Assembly (NCBI GenBank): GCA_029844215.1 | Contig: CM056723.1 | Coordinates: 85,800,790 to 85,864,789 of the forward strand | DNA from: Przewalskia tangutica | Taxonomy: Eukaryota; Streptophyta; Magnoliopsida; Solanales; Solanaceae | Reading direction: 5' to 3' | DNA length: 64,000 nt | Shown: piece after piece, positions 45,378-57,281 of the stretch | Numbering within the stretch: position 1 is the stretch's first letter | Layout: every line of letters begins with the position of its first letter | Notes under the pieces: model-generated | The model's database searches: none | Told to the model about the DNA's origin: nothing | Seen by the model: only the letters and a program-made list of their open reading frames with translations | Position numbers and translations under genes: made by a program

Positions 45378-45846
45378 ACTCGAGGTGAAATCGCATGGAA
45401 TACATTCCCGGTCCATCTCATGGACTCGGTATCAAAGCAGGTGGTATACATTCGGTTCATCCTAGCAGCGGTGTCGTGTGGAATACATTCGGTTCATCCC
45501 GTGAACGCGGTGGTCGAGTGAAATACATTCGGTTCATCTCGTAACGCGGTAGTCGAGTGAAATACATTCGGCTCATCCCACGAACGCGAGTCGAGTGAAA
45601 TACATTCCGGCTCATCTCTACGAACGCGGTAGTCGAGTGAAATACATTCGGTTCATCTCATGAACGCGGTAGTGAGTGAAATACATTCCTGCTCATCTCA
45701 TGAATGCGGTAGTCGAGTGAAATACATTCCCGGTTCATCCCATGAACGCGGTAGTCGAGTGAAATACATTCCCGGTTCATCCCATGAATGCGGTAGTCGA
45801 GTGAAATACATTCCCGGTTCATCTCATGAACGCGGTAGTCGAGGGA
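45378..45846 (-). repeat. 43-bp minisatellite in LTR G, about 11 copies
   Basis: GTGAAATACATTC..GGTTCATC recurs with CATGAACGCGGTAGTCGA. The last three units are nearly identical, the first three diverged. Confidence 0.93.
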
Positions 45847-46194
45847 TCATAACATTTAAACGTTCCTTTAAGACAGATTAAGATAATACCATATTTTCCC
45901 TTTAAAACAACTAAGGTAATATTAGGCCCTTCTTGTTAAACCAAAACACTTTCCTTCTTAAAGTCAAGTAACAACATTCTTTTTCAAAAGTTCAAGTTTG
46001 CCTAATTTCAAATATTCACGTCTTTTATTCGAAAGATTTCATAGTTCATAATCTTAATCATTCTCTTTAAAAACAACTGAGTAATATATGCCTTATGTGT
46101 GAGTAGGTTATTCTTGTTCATAACAGTCTTATTAAGGCAGCCATGATCTAGGGAATGTAATATCATTTTGTCTCATCTTAGCTTCTATGCAGAT

Positions 46195-46199
46195 GGAGG
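46195..46199. repeat. Target-site duplication of solo LTR H (left)
   Basis: GGAGG just before TGTCACAGCC. GGAGG is found again at 50378-50382 just after the LTR. Without H, GATGGAGG joins TTTCTACTGG exactly as in LTR E (26642). Confidence 0.92.
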
Positions 46200-47072
46200 T
46201 GTCACAGCCGAACCGGGCGTGGTCAGTGCCCTACAGGCACCGCTACCTTAACAATACAAGTAAGCTGCGGAACTGAAATGACACCTCATTTTTTTTAAAA
46301 ACAAACGTACGTGCAAGGGCGAAGCCGACAAGGCTGCCATATATACATAAACAAAAGACACTACACCGTACATGAGTCCAATCCCACATATGAATACAGG
46401 CCTCTAGGAGTTAAACTGAACTATGACGGGACAAGGCCGCTGCACTCCAAAACTATACAAAGCACATCTTGAAGGACATATACCAAAGATAAACTCAGGA
46501 ATAGAAGGAGCTTATCCAAAACCACTGGCGGATCCTACACTGCCGATCACTGCGTACCTAAACTGCGGCGTGAGCGCAGGCCCAAGGAGGTCGATGCGAA
46601 GAATGTACCAAGTATGTGAGCGATGAAATGCGTAATAAAATCATAGCGATCTAAATAACACGGGAGACATGTATGATATCCAACCTACGATGCATAACAC
46701 ATGCGATCATATCAAGTCGTGACGCAGCCCTCAAAGTCATTACTCAATATAACCGTGGGTCTCACGCCCATAATATCAATCATGCGTGGAATCCTTCCTC
46801 ACGGCGATCCATGATGTAATAACACCAATAAGGATACATGAACACCAAGTCCCACCTGTGTCCTCGATACCTCGTGGTCCCATGCCGGAATCCCACCTCG
46901 TAAAAGCATGACCATAGGGTAACACAAACAAATCCGGGACATATATGATAATCAAAATACAACACATCATTGTGCCTTACTAACAATGAGAGTAAGCGAT
47001 GAGTATCCTTACAATATAAACTAGGAAGCTCATGATCAGCGGGACCATCCGCGCGCAGATCATTTAGCAATC

Positions 47073-47335
47073 CTATTCACGAGACTATTTCACCGCGATA
47101 GGCGCGTGGACCCGCGTGAGGTATTCTCGCGTAATTTGGACCGCCCGCGTGAGACTATTTCACCCGCATAAGCCCTTTCGGACCGCGTGAGGTATTCCTC
47201 GTGATAGGACTATTTCACCGTATAAGCCCTTACGGACTCGCATGAGGTATTCCTCGTGATAGGTGGACCCGCGCGTGGGACTATTTCACCCGCATAAGCC
47301 TACGGACTCGCGTGAGGTATTCCTCGCATCGTGGG
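47073..47335 (-). repeat. ~60-bp repeats in LTR H, about 4-5 copies
   Basis: GGACTATTTCACCGCATAAG and GGTATTCCTCG words recur. It is the minus-strand counterpart of F 41214-41450. Confidence 0.88.
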
Positions 47336-47444
47336 TAGCAAATACGGAATGATGCAAATGCCACAAACCGTGAATGACCCCGAACGATGATATAACAATA
47401 GCACAAACCGCTATTTCCGACACATAGGCAAATCCTTAATTACA

Positions 47445-48078
47445 AGCCAAAGTCCTTACCAAGGCACACTTAGAATAATTCTCTTTAACAAGCCAAAGTA
47501 CTTATCAAGGCACACTTAGACAAATTCTCAATTTATCAAGCCAAAGTACTGATCAAGGCATACATAGAATCATTCTCTTTTAACAAGTCAAAGTACTTAT
47601 CAAGGCACACTTTAGACAAATTCTCAATTTATCAAGCCAAAGTACAAATCAAGGCATACATAGAATAATTCTCTTTTAACAAGTCAAAGTACTTATCAAG
47701 GCACTCTTAGACAAATTATCAATTTATCAAGCCAAAGTACTAATCAAGGCATACATAGAATAATTCTCTTTTAACAAGTCAAAGTACTTATCAAGGCACT
47801 CTTAGACAAATTCTCAATTTATCAAGCCAAAGTACTAATCAAGGCATACATAGAATAATTCTCTTTTAACAAGTCAAAGTACTTATCAAGGCACTCTTAG
47901 ACAAATTCTCAATTTATCAAGCCAAAGTACTAATCAAGGCATACATAGAATAATTCTCTTTTAACAAGTCAAAGTACTTATCAAGGCACTCTTAGACAAA
48001 TTCTCAATTTATCAAGCCAAAGTACTAATCAAGGCATACATAGAATAATTCTCTTTTAACAAGTCAAAGTACTACATA
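47445..48078 (-). repeat. 47-bp minisatellite in LTR H, 13 copies with 95-bp higher order
   Basis: On the plus strand two unit types alternate: CAAGCCAAAGTACTAATC with CATACATAGAATAATTCTC, and CAAGTCAAAGTACTTATC with CACTCTTAGACAAATTCTC. From about 47640 the two-unit (95-bp) block repeats almost without change. The left units are more diverged. Confidence 0.95.
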
Positions 48079-50377
48079 CGTACATTCTTTTATAAAAGTC
48101 TCCTTTCTATGTAAATCCCCAAGATACTAACACCCGTAGTATCAAGGCGTGTCTATTTTTCAAAGTAAGTTACTACACTTTTAGAAAACTCATTTCAAAG
48201 CTTGAAATCAAGTAACTCTAAATTTTCACAATCTAGGCAACTTATGCTGATTAATCAAAATAGACAACTTTCAAAACCTTCCCTAAAGCCGTTATAACCA
48301 ACTTCCCATAAAGCCGTTATAACCCTTTATGGTTTTAGACGTATCCATTCCTTCAATAACCAAGAGACTTATACTATTAAAACCAAGTATCACATACTTA
48401 CAAAACAAGTTCTCAACTTTCAAAATACTTCAAGTCTCTTAATAGTTAGAAAACAAGTTTTCTTCCACTTTTTAAACCTCAAGTAACTTCACCCTTAACG
48501 CAAGTTACTTCTCTTAAATCATGTCATTTCTCCTCTTTTAAATCAAATAAGTAAATTACTCCTTTGACTCCCCTAAAGTCATTATAATGACCTTTAGGTT
48601 TTAGAACTAAGGCACTAGCCAAAAGATTTGGAAACCACTTCCTTTTCAAGTCTCTATGTACTTTAAGAAAAATACCTTCACTTTTAAGAATCCAAACTTC
48701 CCTTAAGGAAATGGATTATACTACTTACAATTTAAACATCAAAGTACACTCAAGGAAGTACATAGAACAAATTCTATTTTAGGCAATCCAAATACAAGCA
48801 AGGAATGGATCATTCAAGGAGTAGAACTTACTTTCTTTATTCTAAAGAATCATGCTAGAAGAGGAGATAGTTCACATACCTTTTCGGCTAATATCCACAA
48901 GCTAAGCCGAATACGCCGTACGTAGAAGTGTCAACCTATAATGGTCACAACAAGACTATCAACTTCTAGTCTCTATGTAGAATAATACTAAGTATTTAGT
49001 CTCTAATTCTACGGAAAATCGGGCAGCACTTCCTTTGTTTCTACTCACTTTGCCACCTTTTTCAAGGCCGAATACAATAACCAACAAGCCACATTTAAGG
49101 CTCCAAACAACATCCAACAAAAGGGGATTACACGCCTTACACCACGTGTAAAATTCCGCCCCACAATTCATACGAAATAGTATAAAACTTCACTAGCCAT
49201 TCTCGGCCAACATATAACCAATCACACTACGTCTTTTCCAATCCTTCTTACAATTCCAAGTTCTAAGGTCTAACATGTTATATAGTCTAAACAACTTCAA
49301 CAACTACAATTTCCTTCCTTATTCAACATGCGACGACTTAAACTAATAATCAACTTGAATTCCATCTTAAAGCTAAACATGCTAGATTTCGGATTAGGGT
49401 TCCAATAGTCAAAATACTTATCAAACTTCATACTATATAACTCATGCTTGCTAATAACCATAGAAACAATGATAAGTAAACCTTAATTGCTAAAACGACA
49501 AGAATATACCTTTAAAGCCCTTAAAATTTCCAAGATTCCAAAGTCGCGCCTTAGCAATTCTTAGCTCCTTTCCTTATGTTCCAATCCGCTCCAAGCACTC
49601 CTTAGAGGCCTATGAAGAACCCATCTTCAAGTTCTAACTTCAAAGTTGAAGAACTCCCTTAGTTTCCGCCTTGCGACTAACGTAAAAATACGTTTTTTCC
49701 GAAAAATTTCTATTGAGATAACCTTACAACACTCTTAGGAACCTTGGTTTTAAGTCTTGTGAACAAAGGATCAAAATCACAAATTTTTGTATGGGTATAG
49801 TATGCAAACCCGAGAGCAATGTTGCTAGAACAAAGGTTCTCTAAAATTTTCTAAGTGTAAATGAGCTAGTCTTGCACTAGTATTAACCTTATAACACACA
49901 ATGGAGGGCTTAGACTTAAACAAATGTGAGGCTAGGATTAAAATCACATGGATCAAGCCTAAGTGGCAAGTTGACTAGTCAATTATGTCAAGCTTTGAAG
50001 ACTTATCTTCCAAGAGGTTCAATGACCAAACTACCCCTCCTCTAATTCGACCAAGACCACTTATGGGGGTGCCACGTGTCGCCCTCTCATTCGTCCATAC
50101 AATTCCGTAACCCTCGTGGGCCCCACAAAACGTAAAATTCCTCGGGTGGGCCCCACGTGACCAAATCCGTAAAAATAAATTTCCACAATATTAATAAGTT
50201 CCTTACTCTTCAAATAATGCATTTTGAGAATCCAATTCTCAATAACGAACATTTTTCCTTTCCGACCTTCGGAAGATTTTCCGTCGGAAAAATAATTCTT
50301 CCTTTCGTACCTATTTCCAAGTCTTGTTTCCTTTCGTACATTCTCTTATACATGTCCTGGACTTACGGGGTGTAACA

Positions 50378-51525
50378 GGAGGTTTCTACTGGTTTTAATA
50401 ATACTTATTAGTCAATACATTTCTCTTTATTAACGCTGCTGTGGTTTGTTCGATACTTATTCTCATTCCCGAAATCAGTAAAACATTATTCCTTGTACAA
50501 ACCAAGTACTCATTACTTACGAATGAGGTTTCACGCTTTTTAACAAAATTCATATTAAATCAATTAAGTCAAGTCTCTTATCTTTTAAGAACAATAACCC
50601 ATTTTTTTTATCTCTCTTAAGTCGTTATACCTAACTTCACATAAAGCTAGTATAACTCTTTAAGCTTTTAAAACCAAGTATTACTCTTCTTTCGAAAATG
50701 GTTCTTAATTCTTTTGAAATACTTCAAGATTCTTATTATTCAGGCTTAAGTCAAAAGACATTGCCGTAAAACTACGTTCAGTTAACACGCCTACGTCTAC
50801 CGTACTATATATATATATATATACTTTTAAAATATCATGCTCAAGAGTATAGGAAGAATCACATACCTCGCGACGATTATCGACTATTAGCAAATAGCTC
50901 CAAATCATGAATCCGCTAGCCCTTTCCACCCTTCGAGTAGAATACTACTTGCGATCTTGACTATATGATAAAAGTCTATCAACGTCTAGACTACTCGTAG
51001 AATACTTCTAGATACAGATTCCTTATTCTACGGAAAATTGGCGTGACTTCCTACCGTCAAATTATACAAGTCATCGTAAATACGATCTAAGTAATCTGAT
51101 TCGATCTTCTTCTTTAATATTCTTCCGATGCGATTTGATTCAATTCTCTTACGTAATATCCTTACATGTATCTTATATTTTTTCTATACCACAACAAGAT
51201 GTAATATCCAATTACACTAGAAGGATAGGATTATTTACCTCGATAAGCCCAAAATTATCCAAGATTAAATGTCGATCTGAGCAAGGTTTAGCTCTGCCGT
51301 GCGCTCCAACCCGCTAAACAACCCTTAGAAGTTTCACGCAACTTCTACTTAACACTTCCGCCATGAAGATTTTCCTTAGGGTTTCGTTTAGTGGCTAAAG
51401 GAAGTATAATAGTATTTACGGGCTTTTAGTATAGGTGTAACCTTGGAATACTACAAGGTATTTGGGCCAAGGTATTTTGGAATAGTAACAATACTTGGAG
51501 AATACTTTTCTACCAAGGGGGTATT
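50378..51525 (-). mobile_element. 5' LTR of element G, right piece
   Basis: Continues G's LTR after H (GGAGGTTTCTACTGG). It matches the left LTR (19054-19860) over its right half, including a (TA)9 tract at 50806. It stops at a head-to-head junction with LTR I at about 51525, so G's U3 and LTR start are missing here. Confidence 0.82.
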
Positions 51526-51533
51526 ATACCCCC
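51517..51533. other. Head-to-head LTR fusion point (near-palindrome)
   Basis: GGGGGTATTATACCCCC, palindromic but for the centre. To the left, a minus-strand LTR (G) reads away from it; to the right, a plus-strand LTR (I) starts at the equivalent base. Arms stay alignable for over 1 kb at roughly 80-85% by eye. Confidence 0.8.
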
Positions 51534-54249
51534 TCTGTGAAATACTCTCAAAGTATTGTTGTAATGCCCAAATTACCTTAGCCATATACCTTGTAGTATT
51601 CTAAGGTTATACCTATACTAAAAACCAGAAATACTATTATACTTCCCTTCGATCACAAACCGAAACCCTAGGGAAATCTCCATAGTCGATTGAGTATTAT
51701 GTAGAAGTTGGTTAGAACTTCTAAGAATGGTTTAGAGCGGGTTGGAGCGCTGAGTCGAGCTAAACGCTGCCGAGATCGACATTTATACTTGGATAATTAT
51801 GGGCTTATCGAGGTAATTATCTTGTCCCTATTGTAATTGGAAATTACATGTTGTTAGAATATATAGTTGGAGTATACTATATAGAATCAACGTGATTCCG
51901 CAATGTCTTTTGACTTAAGCTGAAGAATAAAGAATCGAATGTAATTACATAGGATCAGACATAGACTTGTGTAGCATTCTTGTGAAGTAGAATTGTACGT
52001 CAGGTTAGATGTATAAACCCCACTGGTTGGCTTGATGGCGGCCTCGATAGAGGAGGAGATTTCTGTTGTAGCGGGGAGGTCTGCAATTTTACGTAGAATG
52101 TTCTACGATAAGATCTAGATGTTAATAAGCGCCTTGTGGCCTTATAGGTTGAAGTACTACGTGTGGCGCGATCTACTGGCTTAAGGAGTAGGCGGCGAGG
52201 TACTTGGGCGTTTTGCTATTAGTCGATACTCGTCGCGGTATGTGAACCTCTTCCTATCTCTTCTAGCATGATATGTGTGTAACTATGTAGTATGGTAGAC
52301 GCACGTGTGTTAAATGTATTTGGTTGGTCTAAAACATAAAGTGTTATAACGGCTTTATGGGAAGTTGGTTATAACGGCTTTATGTATGTAAGAAAATACT
52401 TGTGGTTTTAAAAGGTAACTTATTTGAACTATAATCGGTTGGTTATGTGATAATAAAGAACTTGAAGTATTTCAAAAGATTTTGAATCATTTTAAAGAAG
52501 AGTAATACTTGGTTTTGAAAACTTAAGAGTTATACTAGCTTTATGGGAAGTTAGGTATAACGGCTTAAGAATGTTTCTTGATTTGGAAATCGAATGTGTA
52601 TCGACAAACCATCGCAGCGTTAATAAAAGGAAATGTTTTGTGAGTAAAATCGGTAGAAACTTCCATCCGCATAGAAGCTAAGATGAGACAAAATGATATT
52701 TCCTAGATCATGGTCTTTGTAATAAGATTGTTATAAACAAGAATATCCTATTCACATATAAGGCTTATGTTTCTCAGATGGTTTAAAAGAGAATTATATT
52801 CTTAAATGAATAAGACTATGAACTACGAAACCCTTCTAAAATAAGAAACGTGAACATTTGAAATTAAGCAAACTTGAACGTTTGGAAAATAATGTTGTTA
52901 CTTGATTTTACAAAGGTAAGTGTTTTGGTTTACTGAAAAAGACAGTCACTCTATTTTATACTACGGGTATTGTGTGACTTATGTGAAAGCAACGGATCTT
53001 TTAAAAGATTTAATGTAGGAAGTACTTTAGGGATAGATACCCGAACTGGTTAGCATAAAGTACCTTGTGTGAATAACTTGATTGTGTTGGTTTGAGATAG
53101 CCTTGTAAATACTTTCTTGTTGACGTGATAAGTAAACATGTTAGGATGCTACGTGTGTTAGTATCTTGTATGATCATGATGTAAGGGGGTCATTCTTGTT
53201 GTGCTTACGTTGTTAAACGTTAAGCCCGTTGTACTATTATTATATCACATACCCCTTTGACTTACTATACCGAGGGCTTGCCACCTCGATGCGGTCTATA
53301 CGGCTATGCGATCCTTGTGACTACGCGAGTGCGGTAGCTCGGGATTGATCATTCGGTGTTTAGCCCGACGCGGGGATTCTATGCGGTCCGTTGAGACTAT
53401 GCGGTCTTTTGAGACTATGCGGGTTGCGGGAGCCTGGCGGATACGAAGGTTGCTGCGCCGACGCGGGGTGTACCTCAGCGGTCTAGGACCATGATTCGAG
53501 AATACCTTATGCGGTGCAGTGTGACCTACGCGAGTGCGAGAGTTCGAGGATAGACACGCACATTGATCTGCGGGCAAATGGCGGCCGATCACGTGGTGCG
53601 ATGCAGAAAGACCTCGTGATACGATTTATGGCATTTGTGATGCGAGGGTCTTAGTAGTCGGCTATGCCTTCGCACTTACCGTGCGGTTTCTTTGTGATGA
53701 CTTTGAGGGCGTGAGTCCCTAACTTGACATGACTGCTTATTTATTGTGAACTGTAGTTTGGTTATCATACATGTCTCCTGCTTTATATAGACTACTATGA
53801 TTTCATTTACGATTTATTTTGATTTCACATGCACTACTGTTATCGACCTCCTTCGGGGGGCTGCGTTCATGCCGCAGGTAAAGGTACACCAGTCGTTGAT
53901 CCTCGCTCTTGGGGTCACAGTTCAGCCTTTGGGACAGCTCCGTTTCTCCGGTGGCGTGGCGTGGTATAGTCCCGGGGGTTGGAGGTGCTTCCATTCAGGG
54001 TATGGCGGCCCCGTCCGTCGTTGTTATCATATCATTCGTAAGTGCAGAAAATCGTCGTGGCGAGTTGTAGAAAGGGATGTAACTGTTCAAATTGCTAATT
54101 ATATACTGAAGGTAACCGTTTTGGTTGCTTTGTCTTATTTCACCGTCTTATTACATTGGTTTCATGTATTGTTTTATATTCCGATTACTCGATGTTGTAT
54201 CACTAGGGTGCCCGGTAAGGCACGATCCACGCCCGGGTTGGTCGTGACA
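51526..54249 (+). mobile_element. 5' LTR of element I, truncated (2.7 kb)
   Basis: Corresponds to 57455-60193 of the 3' LTR, so about 570 bp of U3, TATA box included, are missing. It carries the AGGTATGTGA relative CGCGGTATGTGA (52230), TTATAACGGCTTTATG twice (52340-52383) and GCCGCAG (ends about 53878). It ends GGTCGTGACA beside a primer-binding site. Without U3 it should lack its own promoter. Confidence 0.87.
53289..53545 (+). repeat. Degenerate GC-rich repeats in 5' LTR of I
   Basis: CTATGCGGTC, CTACGCG and GACGCGGGG words recur irregularly. The counterpart in the 3' LTR is at 59225-59485. They resemble the B and F/H blocks in wording. Confidence 0.6.
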
Positions 54250-54253
54250 AAAG

Positions 54254-54266
54254 TGGTATCGTGAGC
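54254..54266 (+). promoter_or_regulatory. Primer-binding site of element I (tRNA-iMet type)
   Basis: TGGTATCGTGAGC, the canonical TGGTATCAGAGC with the CAG altered. Confidence 0.75.
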
Positions 54267-54310
54267 GATTAATCCTCGGAAGGTGTCTCTGAGCCGTATC
54301 GATGAGTCTT

Positions 54311-54342
54311 GATTATCGGTGTGTTGTGCACCACCAATAATC
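54311..54342 (+). ncRNA. Leader stem-loop of element I with GTGCAC loop (weakened)
   Basis: GATTATCGGTGTG faces CACCAATAATC; the 3' arm has lost bases. GTGCAC is retained at the loop. Confidence 0.5.
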
Positions 54343-54449
54343 GTGAGGCTATAGGGTATTTAGGATTGGTTTCTATTCTTCTCACTCGAGATCGTGCCTT
54401 AGAGCCGTGTTGTAAGTTGGACCTCCGACGAAATTATTTCCTCATCGTT

Positions 54450-55262
54450 ATGCCTCGCGTGGCAACCCGGCCGGGAGGGCAAAGCGGCCGGGAGCCGCGA
54501 GTAGAGGTCGAGGGTGGCGAGGCACAGCCCAATCATTACCTAGAGTAGTGCTTCATTTGGAGAGTTCTGCGACGTCACTAGCCCCAGCAAAGTTAAGCAC
54601 GGCGGCGGCAGTTCCTACTGCGGCCATGATATTTGAACGCCCGGTTCCACGGCCGAAACGATGAATTTAGATTGCAAGAAAGCGACCATTACTAGCTATG
54701 GATTTGGCTACCGAGAGTATACCGATGTACCGCGAGTCTTGATGACTACCTAAGAGAGGTTGTGCGAGTAATTCTTGATTAGGCTTGAGCATGGCACGTA
54801 TGCGGGCTTATGCGCGGCGAGAAGGCGTAGAGATCGACGGGTTAACCAAGGACAGCAGAAGAAGGCCAAAGCAGCAAAGTCCTTTGGTAACTTTTGAGGC
54901 GAGTCACCTCACCAGCGGATTAGATTTGCACATCCACCAGTGCAGAGAGGTCCTCCACGGGGTTCAGGACATTCGGGGTATGCAGGAGTTGGTCAGAGCT
55001 CCAGAGCTTCCGGTTCCGCCTACACGTAGGTTCGGCCCGGGATTGATGTTCCTCGGTATTCACGGTGTGATGCACGCCATCGGGAATGTCGTCTTTTAGT
55101 CGGTACTTGTTGTACTACGACCGTCAGTGCGATGTCGAAAGAGTGTCCTAGGAGGACTTAGCCTTGAGATCGGTGGGTAGTTTGTCATCTTCCTTAGCTA
55201 TCGCCTACAGGCGTGTTTGTTTAGAACGACTAAGGGGAGTGAAGCAGTAGATACAGGCATAT
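54450..55262 (+). pseudogene. gag remnant of element I
   Basis: The start ATGCCTCGCGTGGCAACC lies in the shared ATG context. The capsid core (LAHFLP, EFDSLAR) seen in A and G is not found, so an internal deletion is likely. The coiled C-terminal part remains: MARMRAYARREGVEIDGLTK (54788-54850), comparable to the AR..A...E.RR segment of plant gag. The end near 55265 (CTTTAACCCTCTAGAG) resembles the gag end of A (CTTAACCCTCAGAG). Confidence 0.65.
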
Positions 55263-55985
55263 CTTTAACCCTCTAGAGCTTTGTATATGTGATAAGGTGA
55301 GTATACCTTAAGTGTTATGTTCAGATAACATGAGTGTAAATTGTGATTAGAAATCTTGGTTAGTTAACCAAGTAAGTTTTGGGGGGGATAGAAAAAGTGT
55401 GAGCCTTAGAGTTTTATACGTAGAGACCTTAGAGGTAAGGCCATCTCGAGTAAATACGTATGTTTATGTTTGACCCTTATAGGAGTGCATAGTGCACGTG
55501 AACCTTGTTTGTGGGATAAGTCCCTGAGTTGTGTGGAATGAAAGAGGGTAGTTGAGCTAAGAAGACCGCTAGGTTTTCGTAACGTGATTTGTGAGAGCTT
55601 TCCTTCGGGGAGCTAGTGTTTTGGCACGTTGCCGGGTCGGGTTGAGGCCACGTTGCGGGTCAACCCGCGGCCTGTATGGTGGTGGGGTCAGTTTGTGGTG
55701 GTCCCGCTTTGGGTTTGGGTTATGGGGGTGTTTGGCCCAAGTTGATTAACTGTCACGAGTTCGTGGATGCGTTCAACTTGATGGTCGGGCGATGGGGGCA
55801 GCCCGTAGTGTTTTTCGGTCAGGACCGTGTACTCGGCAGGGTTGTTTTATCTGAAAGGTTGTAAGGCTGCACGGGGTGCCTACCTTCACCTTATGACAGA
55901 CAGTGAAGCCCAGGTTGTGGCTATTTTCGTTTTCTAAAAGTTTTACCAGGCAGGATTGTTGTCTCCTGTGGAGGGAGTGTTTAAG
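55263..55985 (+). other. Middle region of element I with shared FVDAF block
   Basis: Non-coding start, then CGGGTCGGGTTGAGG and GCGGGTCAACCCGCGG (also in E and G). GGCCCAAGTTGATTAACTGTC is next, then a frame reading CHEFVDAFNLMV (55749-55784). FVDAF matches E and D. No protease or RT motif is visible. Confidence 0.55.
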
Positions 55986-56560
55986 CTACCGTTTCAGTGT
56001 TCGGATGTCGCCTTATGAAGCCTTGTAAGGGCGGATGTGTAAGTCGCCGGTCGATTGGTTCGATGTTGGCAAGATTCAGATAGTTGGTTCAGGCTTGTTC
56101 CAGCAGACTGTGGATAGGGTAAAGCTTGTCTAGAAGAGGTTCTGGCAGCTCAGAGAAATCGTGCGGATGATCGGCGACGACGCTTAGAGTTCAGGTTGAC
56201 GATCGGTCTTCTTGAAGGTACAACCCCGGTTAGGGTGTGACGAGATTCGGAAAACAGAGGAAACTTAGCCCATGTTACTTTGGGCCTTTTTGAGTTCATG
56301 TGGATAATAGGCCGGGTTGCCTATATGTTAGCAATTGCCGTCCGACTTAGGAGGCAGTACGTCCGGTCTTTCGTATTGTTAGGTTCGAGAAGGAGATCGG
56401 AGATCCATCCAGAGAGTTCCCTGTAATGATGACCACGTTAGAGATAGTAACCCCGAGTTTTGGAAACTGAAGCAGTATCAGAAATGTGGTAAGAGTTCGA
56501 GTGTACAAGAAGTGTACGACATCCTCAGGGATCGCCTGTAGTCGGCACCATTTGTTGGGT
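55986..56560 (+). pseudogene. Integrase C-terminal remnant of element I
   Basis: MSPYEAL.GRMC..PVDWFDVGKIQ (about 56006-56080) matches the end of a Ty3/gypsy integrase core and start of the C-terminal part; compare GWFDV in B at 7740. Q..VDRVKLV and CDEIRKT follow (56100-56255; B has CDEIRKKG near 7927). The GPF and chromodomain parts are degraded beyond clear reading. RT and RNase H are gone. Confidence 0.72.
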
Positions 56561-56887
56561 CGCGGAGTGACACTAGAACCTCGCGCAAAGTGACAAAAGT
56601 GGTATCGGGAAGAAGCAAGCATGTATGGCGAGCATTGATGTGATCATTTCTTTTGTAAAGAGAAGGTGCGAAGGAAGTATATTTTAGACCCCGGAGAGAG
56701 GTGTTTGTGGTGATGTTAGAGGTGTTTCCTCGTGGACTTGAATGTAAGTATTTTGCGCAAGTTGTTTATGTGGCCATGTGTGGCAAGGATTGTTTCGTAA
56801 GTATAGTAGTGAAGACTATACTGGCGCACGTTGGTTGTTGAGACTTAGCAGGAACATTCGGGACGACTCTTTCTAAGGAGGGGAGAA
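56561..56887 (+). other. 3'UTR and polypurine tract of element I, with a PBS-like word
   Basis: GTGACAAAAGTGGTATCG at 56589-56606 is the same 18 bases as I's own LTR-end/primer-binding-site junction (54245). The region ends GGAACATTCGGGACGA, then TTTCTAAGGAGGGGAGAA (polypurine tract, 56873-56887). Confidence 0.75.
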
Positions 56888-57273
56888 TGTTATACCGTAT
56901 TTTCGAGTATATGCGTGGGGCGTGCGTAGAAAATTTGAACTTGAAGATTTGGCTTGGCGATTTATTTTTGTGCACAACCCGGTTAGAGTCGTTTTCGATG
57001 AAACGTTTTCCACGACTTTCGTAGGAAAATTCGGCTATGTCATTTATATTTTTGCGGATTTTTAGAGACGAAGCGTGTTGGACCAACAAGAGGCGCCAGC
57101 ACCTCTCATTGGTGGAGTGTGGGCGGTAAAGGTGGCGAAAGTGAGGCCTTTGTGGTCAAGGGTTGGTAGGATATTTTGTGTGTTAGTTGGTTAGGGTGCA
57201 CTTGGCAAGATCTTGGCCTACACTTGCCTTGCACTTGGCAAGATCTTGGCCATTGGTTGGACTTGGCTTGTCC

Positions 57274-57281
57274 TATAAATA
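57274..57281 (+). promoter_or_regulatory. TATA box of 3' LTR of I
   Basis: TATAAATA in CCTATAAATACCC, preceded by CTTGGCCATTGGTTGG. Confidence 0.62.

Larger units (their letters stand above)
44734..46199 (-). mobile_element. 5' LTR of element G, left piece
   Basis: On the plus strand it begins TGTCACGATCCG (the LTR 3' end). It then shows the GC hairpin (44970-44995), the CCGCAGTA block (about 45113) and the minisatellite at 45378-45846. It is interrupted at 46199 by solo LTR H and resumes at 50383. Confidence 0.85.
46200..50377 (-). mobile_element. Solo LTR H (4.2 kb, minus strand)
   Basis: On the minus strand it starts TGTTACACCCCGTAAGTCCAG and ends CGGCTGTGACA. It is related to D and F. 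It carries AAGGTATGTGA (near 48880), the paired TTATAACGGCTTTATG motifs (48290-48330), a G-box CACGTG in U3 (50072) and the largest 47-bp array. Perfect GGAGG flanks and the lack of any interior mark it as a solo LTR left by recombination. Confidence 0.92.

Noticed and set aside
53797..54264. Open frame of 155 codons in LTR I
   Set aside because: It runs across the LTR end into the primer-binding site. The same place in the 3' LTR (59760) holds only 72 codons.
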